Shown: positions 1-9,011, counted from the stretch's first letter. The stretch is 64,000 bases of DNA from Acidobacteriaceae bacterium (GCA_003138515.1 PLGG01000015.1:187344-251343), one strand, 5' to 3'. The notes: a model not told the origin generated them from the letters alone. Numbers and translations: made by a program.

Positions 1-89
1 TCATCGGATTGGGAGTGTGGCTGATCGTGAGGCGCCTGAGTGAGACGAAGGGGAGTTCGCAGGAGAATTCCAAGGAAGGGCAACCATGA
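1..89 (+). CDS. C-terminal end of a membrane protein (partial)
   Basis: The third reading frame is open from the window edge to a TGA at 87-89. It encodes about 28 residues: a hydrophobic stretch (IGLGVWLIV), then a basic and polar tail. It overlaps the next gene by ATGA, so the two are probably translationally coupled. Together with the next gene's LiaI/LiaF-like hydrophobic pair, it is probably another small protein of that type. Too little is present to name it. Confidence 0.55.
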   Translation, partial: IGLGVWLIVRRLSETKGSSQENSKEGQP

Positions 90-400
90 ATCGCTACATT
101 CTAATTCGCCGATTGCGTGCGCCGGCATTCTTGCTGTTGGTTGGCGTGATTGCACTGCTGGACGAGGCCAATGTTTTGAGCTGGGGCCAGTGCTGGCCGC
201 TGTTCCTGATCCTGGCGGGCGTGCTGTTGCTGGCAGAGCGTGCGGCGCTGGCGACGGCGGGGAATTCTCCTTATGCGGGCGCTCCGTGGCAAGGCCCAAC
301 GCCAGGCGCGGGACAGGTCGCGCAGCCAACGCCGGGCACCGCGACCGTGCCGCAAGAACCGCATGACTTCGGGGATGAGATCCATGGAGGGCAGTCATGA
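86..400 (+). CDS. LiaI/LiaF-like small membrane protein (DUF5668 type)
   Basis: A 104-residue protein with two closely spaced hydrophobic segments, about residues 13-26 and 36-52, separated by a WGQCWPLF turn. This is the signature of the LiaI/LiaF-like transmembrane region found in envelope-stress proteins. The C-terminal half is a Pro/Gly-rich polar tail. The start is supported by the aaggaaggg Shine-Dalgarno (SD) sequence just upstream. The gene overlaps both neighbours by ATGA, so a three-gene operon is likely. The next protein carries the same WWPLLLI motif, so the two may interact in the membrane. No enzymatic motif is visible; the role in envelope-stress sensing is inferred. Confidence 0.7.
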   Translation: MNRYILIRRLRAPAFLLLVGVIALLDEANVLSWGQCWPLFLILAGVLLLAERAALATAGNSPYAGAPWQGPTPGAGQVAQPTPGTATVPQEPHDFGDEIHGGQS

Positions 401-2010
401 GCAGCGTACCTCCGCAAATGCCTCCGGACGGCGGAGCGCCCGGGCCTTACGATCCGAAAATGCAGTGGCGCGCGTATCGCGAGCAGCAGCGGGCCGCGTG
501 GCGCGCGCAACGCGACGCCTGGCGGGCACAACGCCACGCCTGGAAGGCGAACTACGTGGGCGTCTACGGACCGCGCGTGCCTTCCGTGGTGGGCCCGGTG
601 ATTCTGATTTGCGTGGGCGTGATTGCCCTGCTGATGGTGACCGGGCATATCGATTCCGGCTCGTTCTGGTCGTGGTACGGGCGGTGGTGGCCGCTGCTGC
701 TGATCGCGGCGGGACTGGCGCTGCTGGGCGAGTGGGCCCTGGACATGCGGCGGCCGACACCGGTGCACCGCAGCGGCAGCTTTGTCGGGATTCTCTTTCT
801 GGTTGCGTTCCTGGGCCTTTGCGCGGCGGGATTCCACCATTTGCGGCCATTCATGGGGCAGTGGAACGGAGATAACGACTTCTCCAATCTATTCGGGCAA
901 CCGGAGCACGACAGCGATCAGCCGGTGGACAGCAAGCCGATCCCCGCGAACGCGTCGATTCAAATTACCAATCCGCGCGGGGACGTGAGCATTACCGCGG
1001 GCGACCAGCCCAACCTTGAAGTGCAGGCGCACGAGATGGCCTACGCCGACTCCGACTCCGGGGCGAAAACAATCTTCGACGGCGAAGCCGCGCACGTGAC
1101 AGTAAGCGGAACGACGGTGCTGGTGCAGTCGAATGGCAACGATCACGGCCGCGTGAACCTGACCGTGACGGTGCCGCGGACTGCGACCGTGACGGTGAAT
1201 GCGGGCAAAGGGGATGTGACGGCTTCCGGGCTGGGCGCAGGAATCGATGTGGCCGCCGGGCACGGGGATACGCACCTTGATTCGATTACGGGCCCGGTCA
1301 CGATGCACTTCTCCAATGACAAACATGATTTCTCGGCTCACCAGATCAACGGCGATGTGATTGCCAACGGCAACTGCAACGACGTGACGCTTTCAGAGAT
1401 TCAGGGAAAGATCTCGCTGAACGGCGAGCTCTTCGGCGAGACACACATTGAAAACGCCGGGGCGCAGATCAGTCTTCATACGCCGTATACGGACATCCAG
1501 ATTGCGGGCCTTTCCGGAGACATGACGCTGGACTCAGACAACCTGCGCATAAGCGATGCCAAGGGGCCTGTGCATGTGGTCACGCGCTCCAAGGACATCG
1601 ACCTGAGTGAGATTTATGGCGACAGTTACGTTGAAAGCAATAACGGGACCATCAACGTGGAACCGGCCGGCGCTTACGGCGTGGAAGTGAGGAACAACAA
1701 GGGCGATGTGGAATTGACGCTGCCTCCGAATGCTTCGGCCACGGTGAGCGGGCAGGCGCACAACGGAGAGATTGTGACCGACTACGGGCTGACGGTAAGC
1801 GGCGATGAAGACAAGACCTTGAGCGGTAAGATCGGCGGAGGCGCCGCGCACATCGTGCTAAACACAAGTAACGGCGATCTGCGCATCAAGAAGGGGTCCG
1901 CGTTTCCGGCGGCGCCTGCCGCGCCGAATGCACCCAATGCGCCGGGCGCGCCCAAGGCTCCGCACCTGAAGAGCGATAAAGCGCTGCCACAGCAGCCGGT
2001 GGCGCAGTAG
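397..2010 (+). CDS. DUF4097-type beta-repeat protein with LiaF-like membrane anchor
   Basis: A 537-residue protein. The N-terminal 60 residues are Arg/Trp/Gln-rich and repetitive (WRAQRDAWRAQRHAW). Three hydrophobic segments follow at about 66-87, 97-115 and 127-148, the first two forming a LiaI/LiaF-like pair. From about residue 180 to 500 there are repeated beta-strand units rich in G-D-V/T-I motifs, typical of DUF4097 (putative adhesin, beta-helix-like). The C-terminus is a low-complexity Ala/Pro/Asn tail (about 505-528). The likely topology is a membrane anchor presenting a beta-solenoid outside the cytoplasm. It is last in a coupled set of three genes and is followed by a strong terminator. 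The family is common in Acidobacteria and its exact function is unknown. Confidence 0.75.
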   Translation: MSSVPPQMPPDGGAPGPYDPKMQWRAYREQQRAAWRAQRDAWRAQRHAWKANYVGVYGPRVPSVVGPVILICVGVIALLMVTGHIDSGSFWSWYGRWWPLLLIAAGLALLGEWALDMRRPTPVHRSGSFVGILFLVAFLGLCAAGFHHLRPFMGQWNGDNDFSNLFGQPEHDSDQPVDSKPIPANASIQITNPRGDVSITAGDQPNLEVQAHEMAYADSDSGAKTIFDGEAAHVTVSGTTVLVQSNGNDHGRVNLTVTVPRTATVTVNAGKGDVTASGLGAGIDVAAGHGDTHLDSITGPVTMHFSNDKHDFSAHQINGDVIANGNCNDVTLSEIQGKISLNGELFGETHIENAGAQISLHTPYTDIQIAGLSGDMTLDSDNLRISDAKGPVHVVTRSKDIDLSEIYGDSYVESNNGTINVEPAGAYGVEVRNNKGDVELTLPPNASATVSGQAHNGEIVTDYGLTVSGDEDKTLSGKIGGGAAHIVLNTSNGDLRIKKGSAFPAAPAAPNAPNAPGAPKAPHLKSDKALPQQPVAQ

Positions 2011-2041
2011 GGCAGAAAACGAAATATAGAGTCATCAAGCC

Positions 2042-2082
2042 GGCGCGGGAGGGTGATTCCTTTCGCGCCTGTTTTGTTTTTT
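2042..2082 (+). terminator. Rho-independent terminator of the DUF4097 operon
   Basis: GGCGCG pairs with CGCGCC, and the stem continues through GGAGGG/TTCCTT with G-U pairs to a TGAT tetraloop, giving about 12 bp. A T-rich tract (tgttttgtttttt) follows directly. It lies 31 bp after the stop codon. Confidence 0.85.
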
Positions 2083-2143
2083 GGGAGCTGTAGAGTTATG
2101 CTCCTCGGCAGGGGGTGTTTCCCCGGGGGGGTCAATCTCGGTG

Positions 2144-2797
2144 ATGGTGCATGCGCCGGTGAAGGTGATCACCGTGGAACGTGAGTTTGGCTCACGCGGC
2201 GGCGAGTTTGCGCATGATCTTGCCAAACACCTCGGCTGGCGGTTGCTGGACTCGGAGCTGGTGGAGAATGCGGCGCGCATGGCCGGCGTCGATCCGAAGC
2301 TGGCGGCCAGCCTCGATGAGCGGCTGGACCCGTGGTACTACCGTTACGGCAAGGTGTTCTGGCAGGATCCGGTGTACGCGCCTTCGCCCAGCGGCGAAGA
2401 GCACGTCGTCGATTCGCAGCGCATGCTGGAGCTGATCCAGGAGCAGATTTTGGACGCTGCCAAAGAGGGCAATTGCGTACTTGTAGGCCGCGGTTCGGCC
2501 TGCGCGCTCGCCGGAAAGCCGGGCTGCTTTCACATCTTTGTCTACGCCACGGCCAGCGCCCGGAAGGACTGGTTTGCGCACAAATTTCCAGAGCAGGCAC
2601 ATGTGGCGGAGCAGCAATTGGCGGTGTTCGACCGGCGCCGCGCCGCGGTCATCCGCAAGTTCTACCAGCAGGAGTGGTGCTCGCGCGGGCTTTATCACAT
2701 GCTTCTAAATTCCTGCATCGGGACCCGGGCAATGATCGACGCCGTGCAGTGCGCGGCGGGATTGTGCGCGGCGGCACCAGAATCGGTCGCGAGCTGA
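2144..2797 (+). CDS. Cytidylate kinase-like protein
   Basis: From the ATG at 2144 the protein is about 217 residues. It begins MVHAPVKVITVEREFGSRGG, the characteristic N-terminus of the cytidylate-kinase-like family (PF13189): an I-T-V/I-x-R-E-x-G-S-x-G nucleotide-binding loop. Further family-like stretches are WRLLDSELVENAA and CVLVGRGSAC. The ORF-track start at 2081 is a TTG inside the preceding terminator's T-tract, so GTG 2141 or ATG 2144 is preferred. The family is predicted to phosphorylate nucleotides, but the true substrate of these stand-alone members is not established. The gene is monocistronic and convergent with alr. Confidence 0.7.
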   Translation: MVHAPVKVITVEREFGSRGGEFAHDLAKHLGWRLLDSELVENAARMAGVDPKLAASLDERLDPWYYRYGKVFWQDPVYAPSPSGEEHVVDSQRMLELIQEQILDAAKEGNCVLVGRGSACALAGKPGCFHIFVYATASARKDWFAHKFPEQAHVAEQQLAVFDRRRAAVIRKFYQQEWCSRGLYHMLLNSCIGTRAMIDAVQCAAGLCAAAPESVAS

Positions 2798-2843
2798 TTT
2801 TCAAAAACTGAGTTCGGAACAGGATCGCTTAGACCCAGATCTC

Positions 2844-4076
2844 TCACACTTCGATGCGCGGAACGCGTGCGGCAATACGCGTGAAGACTTCCCAGGGGAT
2901 GGTGCCCGCGGCATCGGCGTGGTCGAAGGCCGTTATGGTTTCGTTGCCGGATTCGCTGCCTTGCGCGCCGAGAATCACCACCTCGTCGCCTGGCTCGACG
3001 CCTGGAATCTCCGTAACATCAAGGACAATTTGGTCCATGCTGACGCGGCCCACGAGCGGTGCGCGCTGGCCGCGCAGCAACAGATTGAAGCGGTTGCCGA
3101 GGGAGCGCGTGAGGCCATCGCCATATCCGGCGGAGACAAGCGCGAGGCGCATGGGCTCTGTGGCGACAAAGGTTGCGTTGTAACCGACGGTTGCGCCAGC
3201 GCCGACTGAGCGGACGCCGGCGACCGAGGCCTTCCATGTGAGCACGGGTTGGAGAGCGGCGCAGGCGGCGGCGAGCGAGGCTGGCTCGGCTGGAGTCGCC
3301 GGGGCGTCTGGCGTTCCGAAAGCGGGATCGAAGCGCGGGATGAGACCGTAGAGCGCGAGGCCGGGACGCAACATGGCCTTCATGCCGTGACGCGCGGCCA
3401 GATCTGCAACCACGCGCGCCTGGCCGGCGAGCAGCGTGGCGGAAGCGCCGACGTTGAGCCACTCGGCGAAGAGGCCTGCGGCGGAGATGCGGCTCATTGC
3501 TTCGTCGAGCCGCGCGAGCTGTTCCTGCGTTGCCTGGCCGTCGGCTTCGTCGGCGGCAAAGAGATGAGTCATCACGCCTTCAAGCCGAAGCGGCGAGCCG
3601 GGACCAAAGCGCGCGAGAACGGCGGCGAGGTCGTTGGGGCCTGCGCCCTGGCGGTTCATGCCGGTGTCGATTTCAAGATGGATGGGCAAGGTGCCCGGCT
3701 GCGCGCCCGCGGTGCGAGCGGCGGCGAGTAGCTCGTCGAGTTGCCAGAGTTCCCACGCGACGGGGGTAAGTTGAAATTGAATGGCGGCCGCGGCCTGGCC
3801 GGGAAAGACGCCGCCAATGATGAGAACGCGAGCCTCAGGGCACAACGCGCGGGCGACAATGCCTTCTTCCACGCTGGTGACTCCGAGCCACTTCGCGCCG
3901 GCGCGCGCGACGGCCGGAGCGCAGAGAGCAAGCGAGTGGCCGTAGGCGTTGGCTTTGACGATGGCGAGCAGTTCGGCGTGAGGCGCGGCAAGGCCGGCGA
4001 GAAAACGGAAGTTCGCTTCGAGAGCGTGGGTGCGAATCTCAACCCAGCAAGGGCGCGTTGTCATGGGGAACGGCAA
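2844..4076 (-). CDS. alr: Alanine racemase
   Basis: A PLP-dependent enzyme interconverting L- and D-alanine for peptidoglycan synthesis. The PLP-binding lysine lies in VKANAYGHS (Lys41), and the opposite catalytic tyrosine in VGYNATF (about Tyr299). GDEVVILG and the RVSMDQIVLDV strand of the C-terminal beta domain are also present. At 410 residues it is slightly longer than the usual 360-380, mainly through an Ala/Pro-rich stretch before the C-terminal domain (PDAPATPAEPASLA). The start may be Met1 or Met5. The YkgJ-type gene lies just upstream on the same strand (24 bp), so the two may be co-transcribed. Confidence 0.93.
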   Translation of the reverse strand: MPFPMTTRPCWVEIRTHALEANFRFLAGLAAPHAELLAIVKANAYGHSLALCAPAVARAGAKWLGVTSVEEGIVARALCPEARVLIIGGVFPGQAAAAIQFQLTPVAWELWQLDELLAAARTAGAQPGTLPIHLEIDTGMNRQGAGPNDLAAVLARFGPGSPLRLEGVMTHLFAADEADGQATQEQLARLDEAMSRISAAGLFAEWLNVGASATLLAGQARVVADLAARHGMKAMLRPGLALYGLIPRFDPAFGTPDAPATPAEPASLAAACAALQPVLTWKASVAGVRSVGAGATVGYNATFVATEPMRLALVSAGYGDGLTRSLGNRFNLLLRGQRAPLVGRVSMDQIVLDVTEIPGVEPGDEVVILGAQGSESGNETITAFDHADAAGTIPWEVFTRIAARVPRIEV

Positions 4077-4100
4077 AGATCAGTCTATCGCGGGGACGGC

Positions 4101-4727
4101 TCATTTGATGAGTGCGAACGCAACGACGGTCTCGTCTTTCGATCCGATCTCATCGAGGAGTTCGGCTTCGAGCGCATGCGGGACAGGCATCTCGCAGGCA
4201 GCGACCTGCTCTGGAGACGCTCCGATGAAGCAGAGTTCGCAATGGCCGAGGCCTTCGGCTCCGTTTTCACCTATCGCCCGAACAGGCGGGCCGAAGACGC
4301 GGCAGGTCATGGGACGCCACTCGTAGACGCCGCAACGGCCGGTCGCGGGGTCGAGCGCGGGGCAGGCGGCTTCGTTGGCGAAGTCTTCAAAGCGGGCCTG
4401 ATCGGCGGCGGATGTGCCGAGCGCGCCGGTCTCGGGATCGCCGGGAAAGTTCGGACCATGTTCGGCGAGCCAGGCGCGCGCGCGGAGTTCGATGTCCACG
4501 GCGAGCGCGGGATTTGTGGCGCGCAGAGCGGTCATTCCTTCGCGTAGCCGAGCGGCATCGAGGGCGTTGATGGCAAAGGCTCCGTGGCAGCACTGCGTGC
4601 ATCCGATGCGGCAGGCGAGGAGGTCCCCGGCGCGGCGGGCGGCATCGGCGAGCGAGGCGTCAATACTCTGGACAAGCTGGGCGTCGCGGATCTGGACGAG
4701 TCGGGCATCGCGCGCGAGAAGAGGCAT
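4101..4727 (-). CDS. YkgJ-family cysteine-cluster protein
   Basis: A 208-residue protein with the metal-binding cysteine cluster of the YkgJ/CxxCxxCC family. ACRIGCTQCCHGAF lies near residue 40, and a second cluster, CPALDPATGRCGVYEWRPMTC, in the middle. The family is thought to chelate zinc or an iron-sulfur centre; its biochemical role is unresolved. The N-terminal 35 residues form a charged helix. It lies directly upstream of alr on the same strand. Confidence 0.8.
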   Translation of the reverse strand: MPLLARDARLVQIRDAQLVQSIDASLADAARRAGDLLACRIGCTQCCHGAFAINALDAARLREGMTALRATNPALAVDIELRARAWLAEHGPNFPGDPETGALGTSAADQARFEDFANEAACPALDPATGRCGVYEWRPMTCRVFGPPVRAIGENGAEGLGHCELCFIGASPEQVAACEMPVPHALEAELLDEIGSKDETVVAFALIK

Positions 4728-4813
4728 GAAGGCAAGGATAGCGGAGCGGCCGGCGAAACAGAGCGGTTGCCTGCCTGTATCAGTCGGCGTTAGTCTAGCC
4801 GCGGAGGTTTCCC

Positions 4814-5236
4814 ATGGCTGAATCCCGCAGCACCGTGATGCCTGCGCTGCGCTACCGGAATGCCCCGGCGGCGATCGACTGGCTTTGCCAGGTGTTTGGC
4901 TTTGAGCGCCACGCGGTGCACCAAGGCCCTGACGGAACCATTGCCCACGCGGAGCTCAAGCTGGGCGGCGGGATGATCATGCTGGGCTCGGCCAGGGACG
5001 ATACGTACGGGCGGGGCTTCAAGGCTCCCGATGAGCTAGGCGGAGTGGAGACGCGCGCTGCATACATTGTTGTCGCGGATGCAGATGCGGCGTACGCGCG
5101 GGCGCAGGCTGCGGGAGCGACGGTGGTGCGGCCGTTGAAGGACACCGGCTATGGCAGCCGCGAGTTTACCTTGAAAGACCCCGAGGGACACTCGTGGAGC
5201 GCAGGCACGTACGATCCGTGGGCGCCGCAGGGCTAG
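4814..5236 (+). CDS. VOC-superfamily (glyoxalase/PhnB-like) protein
   Basis: A 140-residue protein with the paired beta-alpha-beta-beta-beta modules of the vicinal oxygen chelate fold. The N-terminal module is YRNAPAAIDWLCQVFGFER. Residues AHAELKLGGGMIMLG and the C-terminal YGSREFTLKDPEGHSWSAGTY carry likely metal-ligand positions. The form resembles PhnB/YdeI-type proteins rather than true glyoxalase I. The start is supported by gcggagg upstream. The substrate cannot be deduced; family members include antibiotic-resistance and dioxygenase-like proteins. It is divergent from the YkgJ-type gene. Confidence 0.8.
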   Translation: MAESRSTVMPALRYRNAPAAIDWLCQVFGFERHAVHQGPDGTIAHAELKLGGGMIMLGSARDDTYGRGFKAPDELGGVETRAAYIVVADADAAYARAQAAGATVVRPLKDTGYGSREFTLKDPEGHSWSAGTYDPWAPQG

Positions 5237-5306
5237 AGCGCGCGATGCTTGGCGGTGAGACGTTAGAGAATTAAAGTCTCGGGAATTCCCCAAATGGAGG
5301 TCGCAA

Positions 5307-5567
5307 ATGGCAGGGCAATGCACGCACGTCGCGACGATCAAGAAGGGTGTAAAGCCGAAAACCAAAGGCTGCGAGGGGTGCCTGAAGATGGGCGATACAT
5401 GGCTGCACCTGCGCATGTGCCTGGAGTGTGGGCATGTGGGTTGTTGCGACTCGTCGAAGAACCGGCACGCGCGCGCGCACTTCCATGAGACAAAGCATCC
5501 GCTGATCCAGTCGGCCGAGCGCGGCGAGGATTGGCGCTGGTGCTATGTGGATGACGTGTATCTGTAG
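5307..5567 (+). CDS. UBP-type zinc-finger protein
   Basis: An 86-residue protein that is a single ZnF-UBP domain. It has the Cys/His ligand pattern seen in CEGCLKMGDTWLHLRMC, ECGHVGCCD and RHARAHFHETKHP. In eukaryotes this domain binds ubiquitin C-termini. Stand-alone bacterial versions are common, and their ligand is unknown. The start at ATG 5307 is supported by tggagg nine bases upstream. It is convergent with rpsA and separated from it by an octamer repeat. Confidence 0.88.
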   Translation: MAGQCTHVATIKKGVKPKTKGCEGCLKMGDTWLHLRMCLECGHVGCCDSSKNRHARAHFHETKHPLIQSAERGEDWRWCYVDDVYL

Positions 5568-5572
5568 TAGCA

Positions 5573-5612
5573 AGTCAGCAAGTTGGCCGGTCAGCGAGTC
5601 GGCGGGTTCGCT
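5573..5612. repeat. Degenerate octamer tandem repeat (5 units)
   Basis: Five contiguous 8-mers, agtcagca, agttggcc, ggtcagcg, agtcggcg and ggttcgct, follow the consensus RGTYRGCN. They fill nearly all the space between the UBP zinc-finger gene and the rpsA stop (minus-strand TGA at 5612-5614). This resembles the short tandemly repeated repetitive (STRR) sequences known from cyanobacteria. Confidence 0.65.
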
Positions 5613-7603
5613 CAAGAGCCTGCCTTCGCCAGCTCCACTTCAATCTTCTTTGAATCTGGAATCAGCTTTGTGATTTTGAAGCTGCGGATCTGGCCTTCGG
5701 CGAGTGGGTCGGGCGTGGCCGATGGCGCGGGGGCATTGCCTTTCCAGCGAGCCTTCAACATCGAGGAGAGCTGCGAGAGGTCAGGCGCGGCGTTTTGCGT
5801 CGACGCTGCGGCTGGCGACGAAGGCGCGGCTCCTGCCCCACCGGTCTTCGTGCGCAATGTGGCTCGGATGCCTTCGCCGAGTTCGACGATTGCCCCGGAA
5901 GGCGTGAGTTCGACGACGCGGCCCGAAACAGAGTCGCCCACTTTATGCTCGGCGATGTATTCGTCGATGCTGGTGGGGATGAGCTGCTTCATCGAGAGCT
6001 TGATCTGGCGCTTCTCAGAGTCGATGGCGAGAATAACGGCCCTGACGACCTGACCTTCGCGCACCATGTCGCGAGGATGGTTGATGCGGCGGTCGGCGAC
6101 AATCTCACTGACGTGAACGAGACCCTCGATTCCACTAAATTCGGGGCCCTCGGCGATCTGAACGAAGGCGCCGAAGTTCATGATTTTGGTGATTGGGCCT
6201 TCGACTTGCGAACCGGCGGGGAATTTGCGCTCGACTTCAAGCCAGGGATCGGCGAGTGTCTGTTTGAGGCCGAGAGAGATGCGGCCTTGCTCCGTGCCCG
6301 CGGGCGGCTTGACGGAGAGAACGACGGCGTCGACTCGGTCGCCCTCGCGGAGCAAGTCGGATGGGTGGCGAACTTTTTTGGCCCACGACATCTCCGAGAT
6401 GTGAATGAGGCCCTCGAGGCCCGGCTCTAGCTCGACGAATGCGCCGAAGTCGGTGAGGCGCGTGACGGCGCCGTTGATGCGCTGGCCCGGCACGAAGCGA
6501 TCGGCTGCGGTCTCCCACGGCTCGGGCTGGAGCTGCTTTAGGCCAAGCGAAATCTTGTTGGTCTCGGGATCGATTTTGAGAATGCGCACCGTGAGTTGCT
6601 CGCCGACTGCGAGAACGTCTTCGGGTTTGGCGACGCGGGCGCGAGAGATGTCGGAGATGTGGAGCAGACCGTCGAGGCCACGCTCGATTTCAACAAACGC
6701 GCCGTAGGGCATGAGGGTGCGAACGGTGCCGTTGACAGTGTCGCCGGGTTTGAGCGCGGCGCGGCGGCCGGCGAGCTCGCCGCGAGCCTGCTCCTCAAGG
6801 ACGACGCGGCGATCGACCACCACATCCTCATCGGTGACGTCGAGCTTGGTGATGCGGCAGGTGATTTCAGTGCCGACGAGGGCTTCGAGCTCGGCGGCAT
6901 CGCGCGTGCCGCTGCGGCTGGCGGGCATGAAAGCGCGAACGCCAACGTCGACGCTCAAGCCGCCTTTGATGACCGCGGTGACGGTTCCGGCGACGGCGAT
7001 TTTCTCGGCGAAAGCGCGCTCGAGGGCCGACCAATCGCGCGGCTGCGCGACGCGATGGCGCGAGAGGTCGTAATAGCCCTCCTCATTGCGGCCGGTGATG
7101 GAGACGGGGAAGCTGTCGCCGGGATTGATGCCTTCGGCGTTGTCGGGGAAAGCCGAGCGGGGCAGAACGCCTTCCATCTTGTAGCCGACGTCGAGGACGA
7201 CCTGATCGGCGGTGAGCGAGACGACCGTACCTTGAAGCTGCTTGGTTTCGGCGCGATGCGTGTGCGAGCGCTCGAATGCGGAGAGCGCGTCGGCGAATGA
7301 CTCGGCAGGCTCTTCGACAGGAGCGGACTCGGCGTCCGCGCCTTGGTCTCCATCGGACGTGCTGAGTGCGGGTTCGTCGCGGAGTTTTTCAGAACGAACG
7401 GACTGGCTGTCTGATCCTTGCTCTTTTGCGTGCGTGGTGACGATCTCCGCAGCGGGCTCTGGCTGGGCGTCCAAAGGTTGATCTCGGTCAGGCTCAGTGG
7501 CGACTGCTTCGATTGACGAAACGATTTCGCCGGTCATGGCGGAGGACTGGCCGTCCTGGCCCTGGTTTTGGATTGGTTCAGTGGGAGTGGGTTCGTCGGT
7601 CAT
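5612..7603 (-). CDS. rpsA: 30S ribosomal protein S1 (six S1 domains)
   Basis: A 663-residue RNA-binding protein. An acidic Glu/Asp/Ser-rich N-terminal extension of about 115 residues precedes six S1-type OB folds. The first two are divergent (about 120-260). Three are canonical, each with GAFVEIE/GAFVELE/GAFVQIA cores followed by GLLHIS-like strands (about 285-360, 370-450, 455-540). The last is C-terminal (SGRVVELTPSGAIVELGEG). Six domains match S1 of Gram-negative bacteria, which loads mRNA onto the 30S subunit. The extension and the Ala/Pro-rich tail make it longer than E. coli S1 (557 residues). The N-terminus contains PIQNQGQDGQS, resembling an insert in ValS in this window. Confidence 0.88.
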   Translation of the reverse strand: MTDEPTPTEPIQNQGQDGQSSAMTGEIVSSIEAVATEPDRDQPLDAQPEPAAEIVTTHAKEQGSDSQSVRSEKLRDEPALSTSDGDQGADAESAPVEEPAESFADALSAFERSHTHRAETKQLQGTVVSLTADQVVLDVGYKMEGVLPRSAFPDNAEGINPGDSFPVSITGRNEEGYYDLSRHRVAQPRDWSALERAFAEKIAVAGTVTAVIKGGLSVDVGVRAFMPASRSGTRDAAELEALVGTEITCRITKLDVTDEDVVVDRRVVLEEQARGELAGRRAALKPGDTVNGTVRTLMPYGAFVEIERGLDGLLHISDISRARVAKPEDVLAVGEQLTVRILKIDPETNKISLGLKQLQPEPWETAADRFVPGQRINGAVTRLTDFGAFVELEPGLEGLIHISEMSWAKKVRHPSDLLREGDRVDAVVLSVKPPAGTEQGRISLGLKQTLADPWLEVERKFPAGSQVEGPITKIMNFGAFVQIAEGPEFSGIEGLVHVSEIVADRRINHPRDMVREGQVVRAVILAIDSEKRQIKLSMKQLIPTSIDEYIAEHKVGDSVSGRVVELTPSGAIVELGEGIRATLRTKTGGAGAAPSSPAAASTQNAAPDLSQLSSMLKARWKGNAPAPSATPDPLAEGQIRSFKITKLIPDSKKIEVELAKAGS
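7545..7578. repeat. Coding copy A of a short shared insert (rpsA N-terminus)
   Basis: The 34 bases starting gactggccgtcctggccc match the valS copy at 14558-14591 at 26 positions. Here they encode the PIQNQGQDGQS segment of S1, translated in the same frame as in ValS. The CCGTCC arm is intact and the opposing arm is degraded. Confidence 0.5.
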
Positions 7604-7680
7604 AGAGTTTAATGAATCATTGTTTCACGATCCGGTGGAGCGGCGGCGTGACGTGCGTCGGGTTAACCTGAGAGCAGACG

Positions 7681-9000
7681 ATGACGTCGGTTTCCCCACA
7701 ACCTCGCCGCGGCCTTGAGGCCTTTGCCTTCCGTGACTTCAGGCGGTACCAATTGGCGCGCGTGGCCGTGATCCTGGGCGCAGAGGCGCAGTCGGTTGCG
7801 GTAGCGTGGCAGGTTTACTCCATCACGCACCGCGCTCTTGACCTGGGCTACACGGGGCTGGCGCTGTTCTTGCCGGGCCTGATTTTTCTGCTGCCGGCTG
7901 GCCATGTGGCCGACCGCTTCGACCGGCGGCGCGTGATTCTCGCGTGCTACGCACTGCAGTTGCTCTGCACGGGTGCGCTGGTGGAGCTGGCGCGAGACAA
8001 CACGCAGAACATTCTGGCCATCTACACGGTTCTCTTCTTCGTCGGCACGGGGCGCGCGTTTTCATCGCCGGCGAGTTCGGCACTGATTCCGCATTTGGTT
8101 CCGGAGATTCATTTCGTCAATGCGGTGACGTGGGGCGGCGCGATCTTTCAGCTGGCCAACATCACCGGGCCGGCGCTGGGCGGCCTGCTGTTCACACTGC
8201 CGTTAACGGGCTTTGCGGCGAACTCGCGGCTTGAGGGCGCGGGGATTGTGTATGTGTTCACGCTCGGGACGTTGGTGTGGTTTCTGGCGCTCGTGGCGTC
8301 GTTGCATGTTCGGCCCGGACGCATGGAACACCGCGATCTGTCACTGAGGGTGGTGCTTGCGGGGTTCCAGTATGTGCGGCGGGCGCGGATTCTGCTGGGA
8401 TCGTTTTCGCTGGATCTCTTTGTGGTGCTGCTGGGCGGGGCAGTGGCGCTGATGCCGATTTTCGCGCATGAGATTCTGCACCAGGGGCCGCGCGGGCTGG
8501 GCATGCTGCGCGCGGCGCCGGCAGTGGGCGCGGTTACGATGTCGGTGATCATGGCGCGGTTTCCCCTGCGCCGGCGCGCGGGACGCTGGTTGTTTATCTG
8601 CGTCTCGATCTTCGGCGTAGCGACCATGATCTTCGGGCTGTCGCACTCACTGTGGCTCTCGCTGGCTTCGTTGTCTATCGCGGGCGCGGCAGACACCATC
8701 AGCGTGATCATTCGCGGATCGTTGCTGCAGCTGGCCACGCCGCCGGAGATGCGCGGTCGCGTGAGCGCAGTGAATTCGCTGTTCATCGGCGCGTCAAACG
8801 AACTGGGCGAATTTGAGAGCGGGTTCACGGCGCAGTGGTGGGGTGCGGTGCGAGCCACAGTGATTGGCGGGATCGGGTCGCTGATCGTGGCAGCTGCGTG
8901 GGCCGGCATCTTTCCCCAACTGCGCAATGCCGATGAACTCACGGCAGAGAGTTTGCGGGAACACGTGCCTGCGGCACAGGAAATTCTGTCTGGTCTGTAA
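7681..9000 (+). CDS. MFS transporter (EntS-like)
   Basis: A 439-residue protein with about 12 hydrophobic segments. It carries the MFS loop signature between TM2 and TM3 (GHVADRFDRRRVIL, about residues 78-92). The start of TM1 (FRDFRRYQLARVAVILGAEAQSVAVAWQVY) and the repeated half MRGRVSAVNSLFIGASNELGEFESG match the EntS/MdtG-like exporter group (DUF894 type). Its role is probably export of a small molecule; the substrate is unknown. It is divergent from rpsA and convergent with coaX, with only 11 bp between stops. Confidence 0.83.
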   Translation: MTSVSPQPRRGLEAFAFRDFRRYQLARVAVILGAEAQSVAVAWQVYSITHRALDLGYTGLALFLPGLIFLLPAGHVADRFDRRRVILACYALQLLCTGALVELARDNTQNILAIYTVLFFVGTGRAFSSPASSALIPHLVPEIHFVNAVTWGGAIFQLANITGPALGGLLFTLPLTGFAANSRLEGAGIVYVFTLGTLVWFLALVASLHVRPGRMEHRDLSLRVVLAGFQYVRRARILLGSFSLDLFVVLLGGAVALMPIFAHEILHQGPRGLGMLRAAPAVGAVTMSVIMARFPLRRRAGRWLFICVSIFGVATMIFGLSHSLWLSLASLSIAGAADTISVIIRGSLLQLATPPEMRGRVSAVNSLFIGASNELGEFESGFTAQWWGAVRATVIGGIGSLIVAAAWAGIFPQLRNADELTAESLREHVPAAQEILSGL

Positions 9001-9011
9001 AGAGCAAGCGC

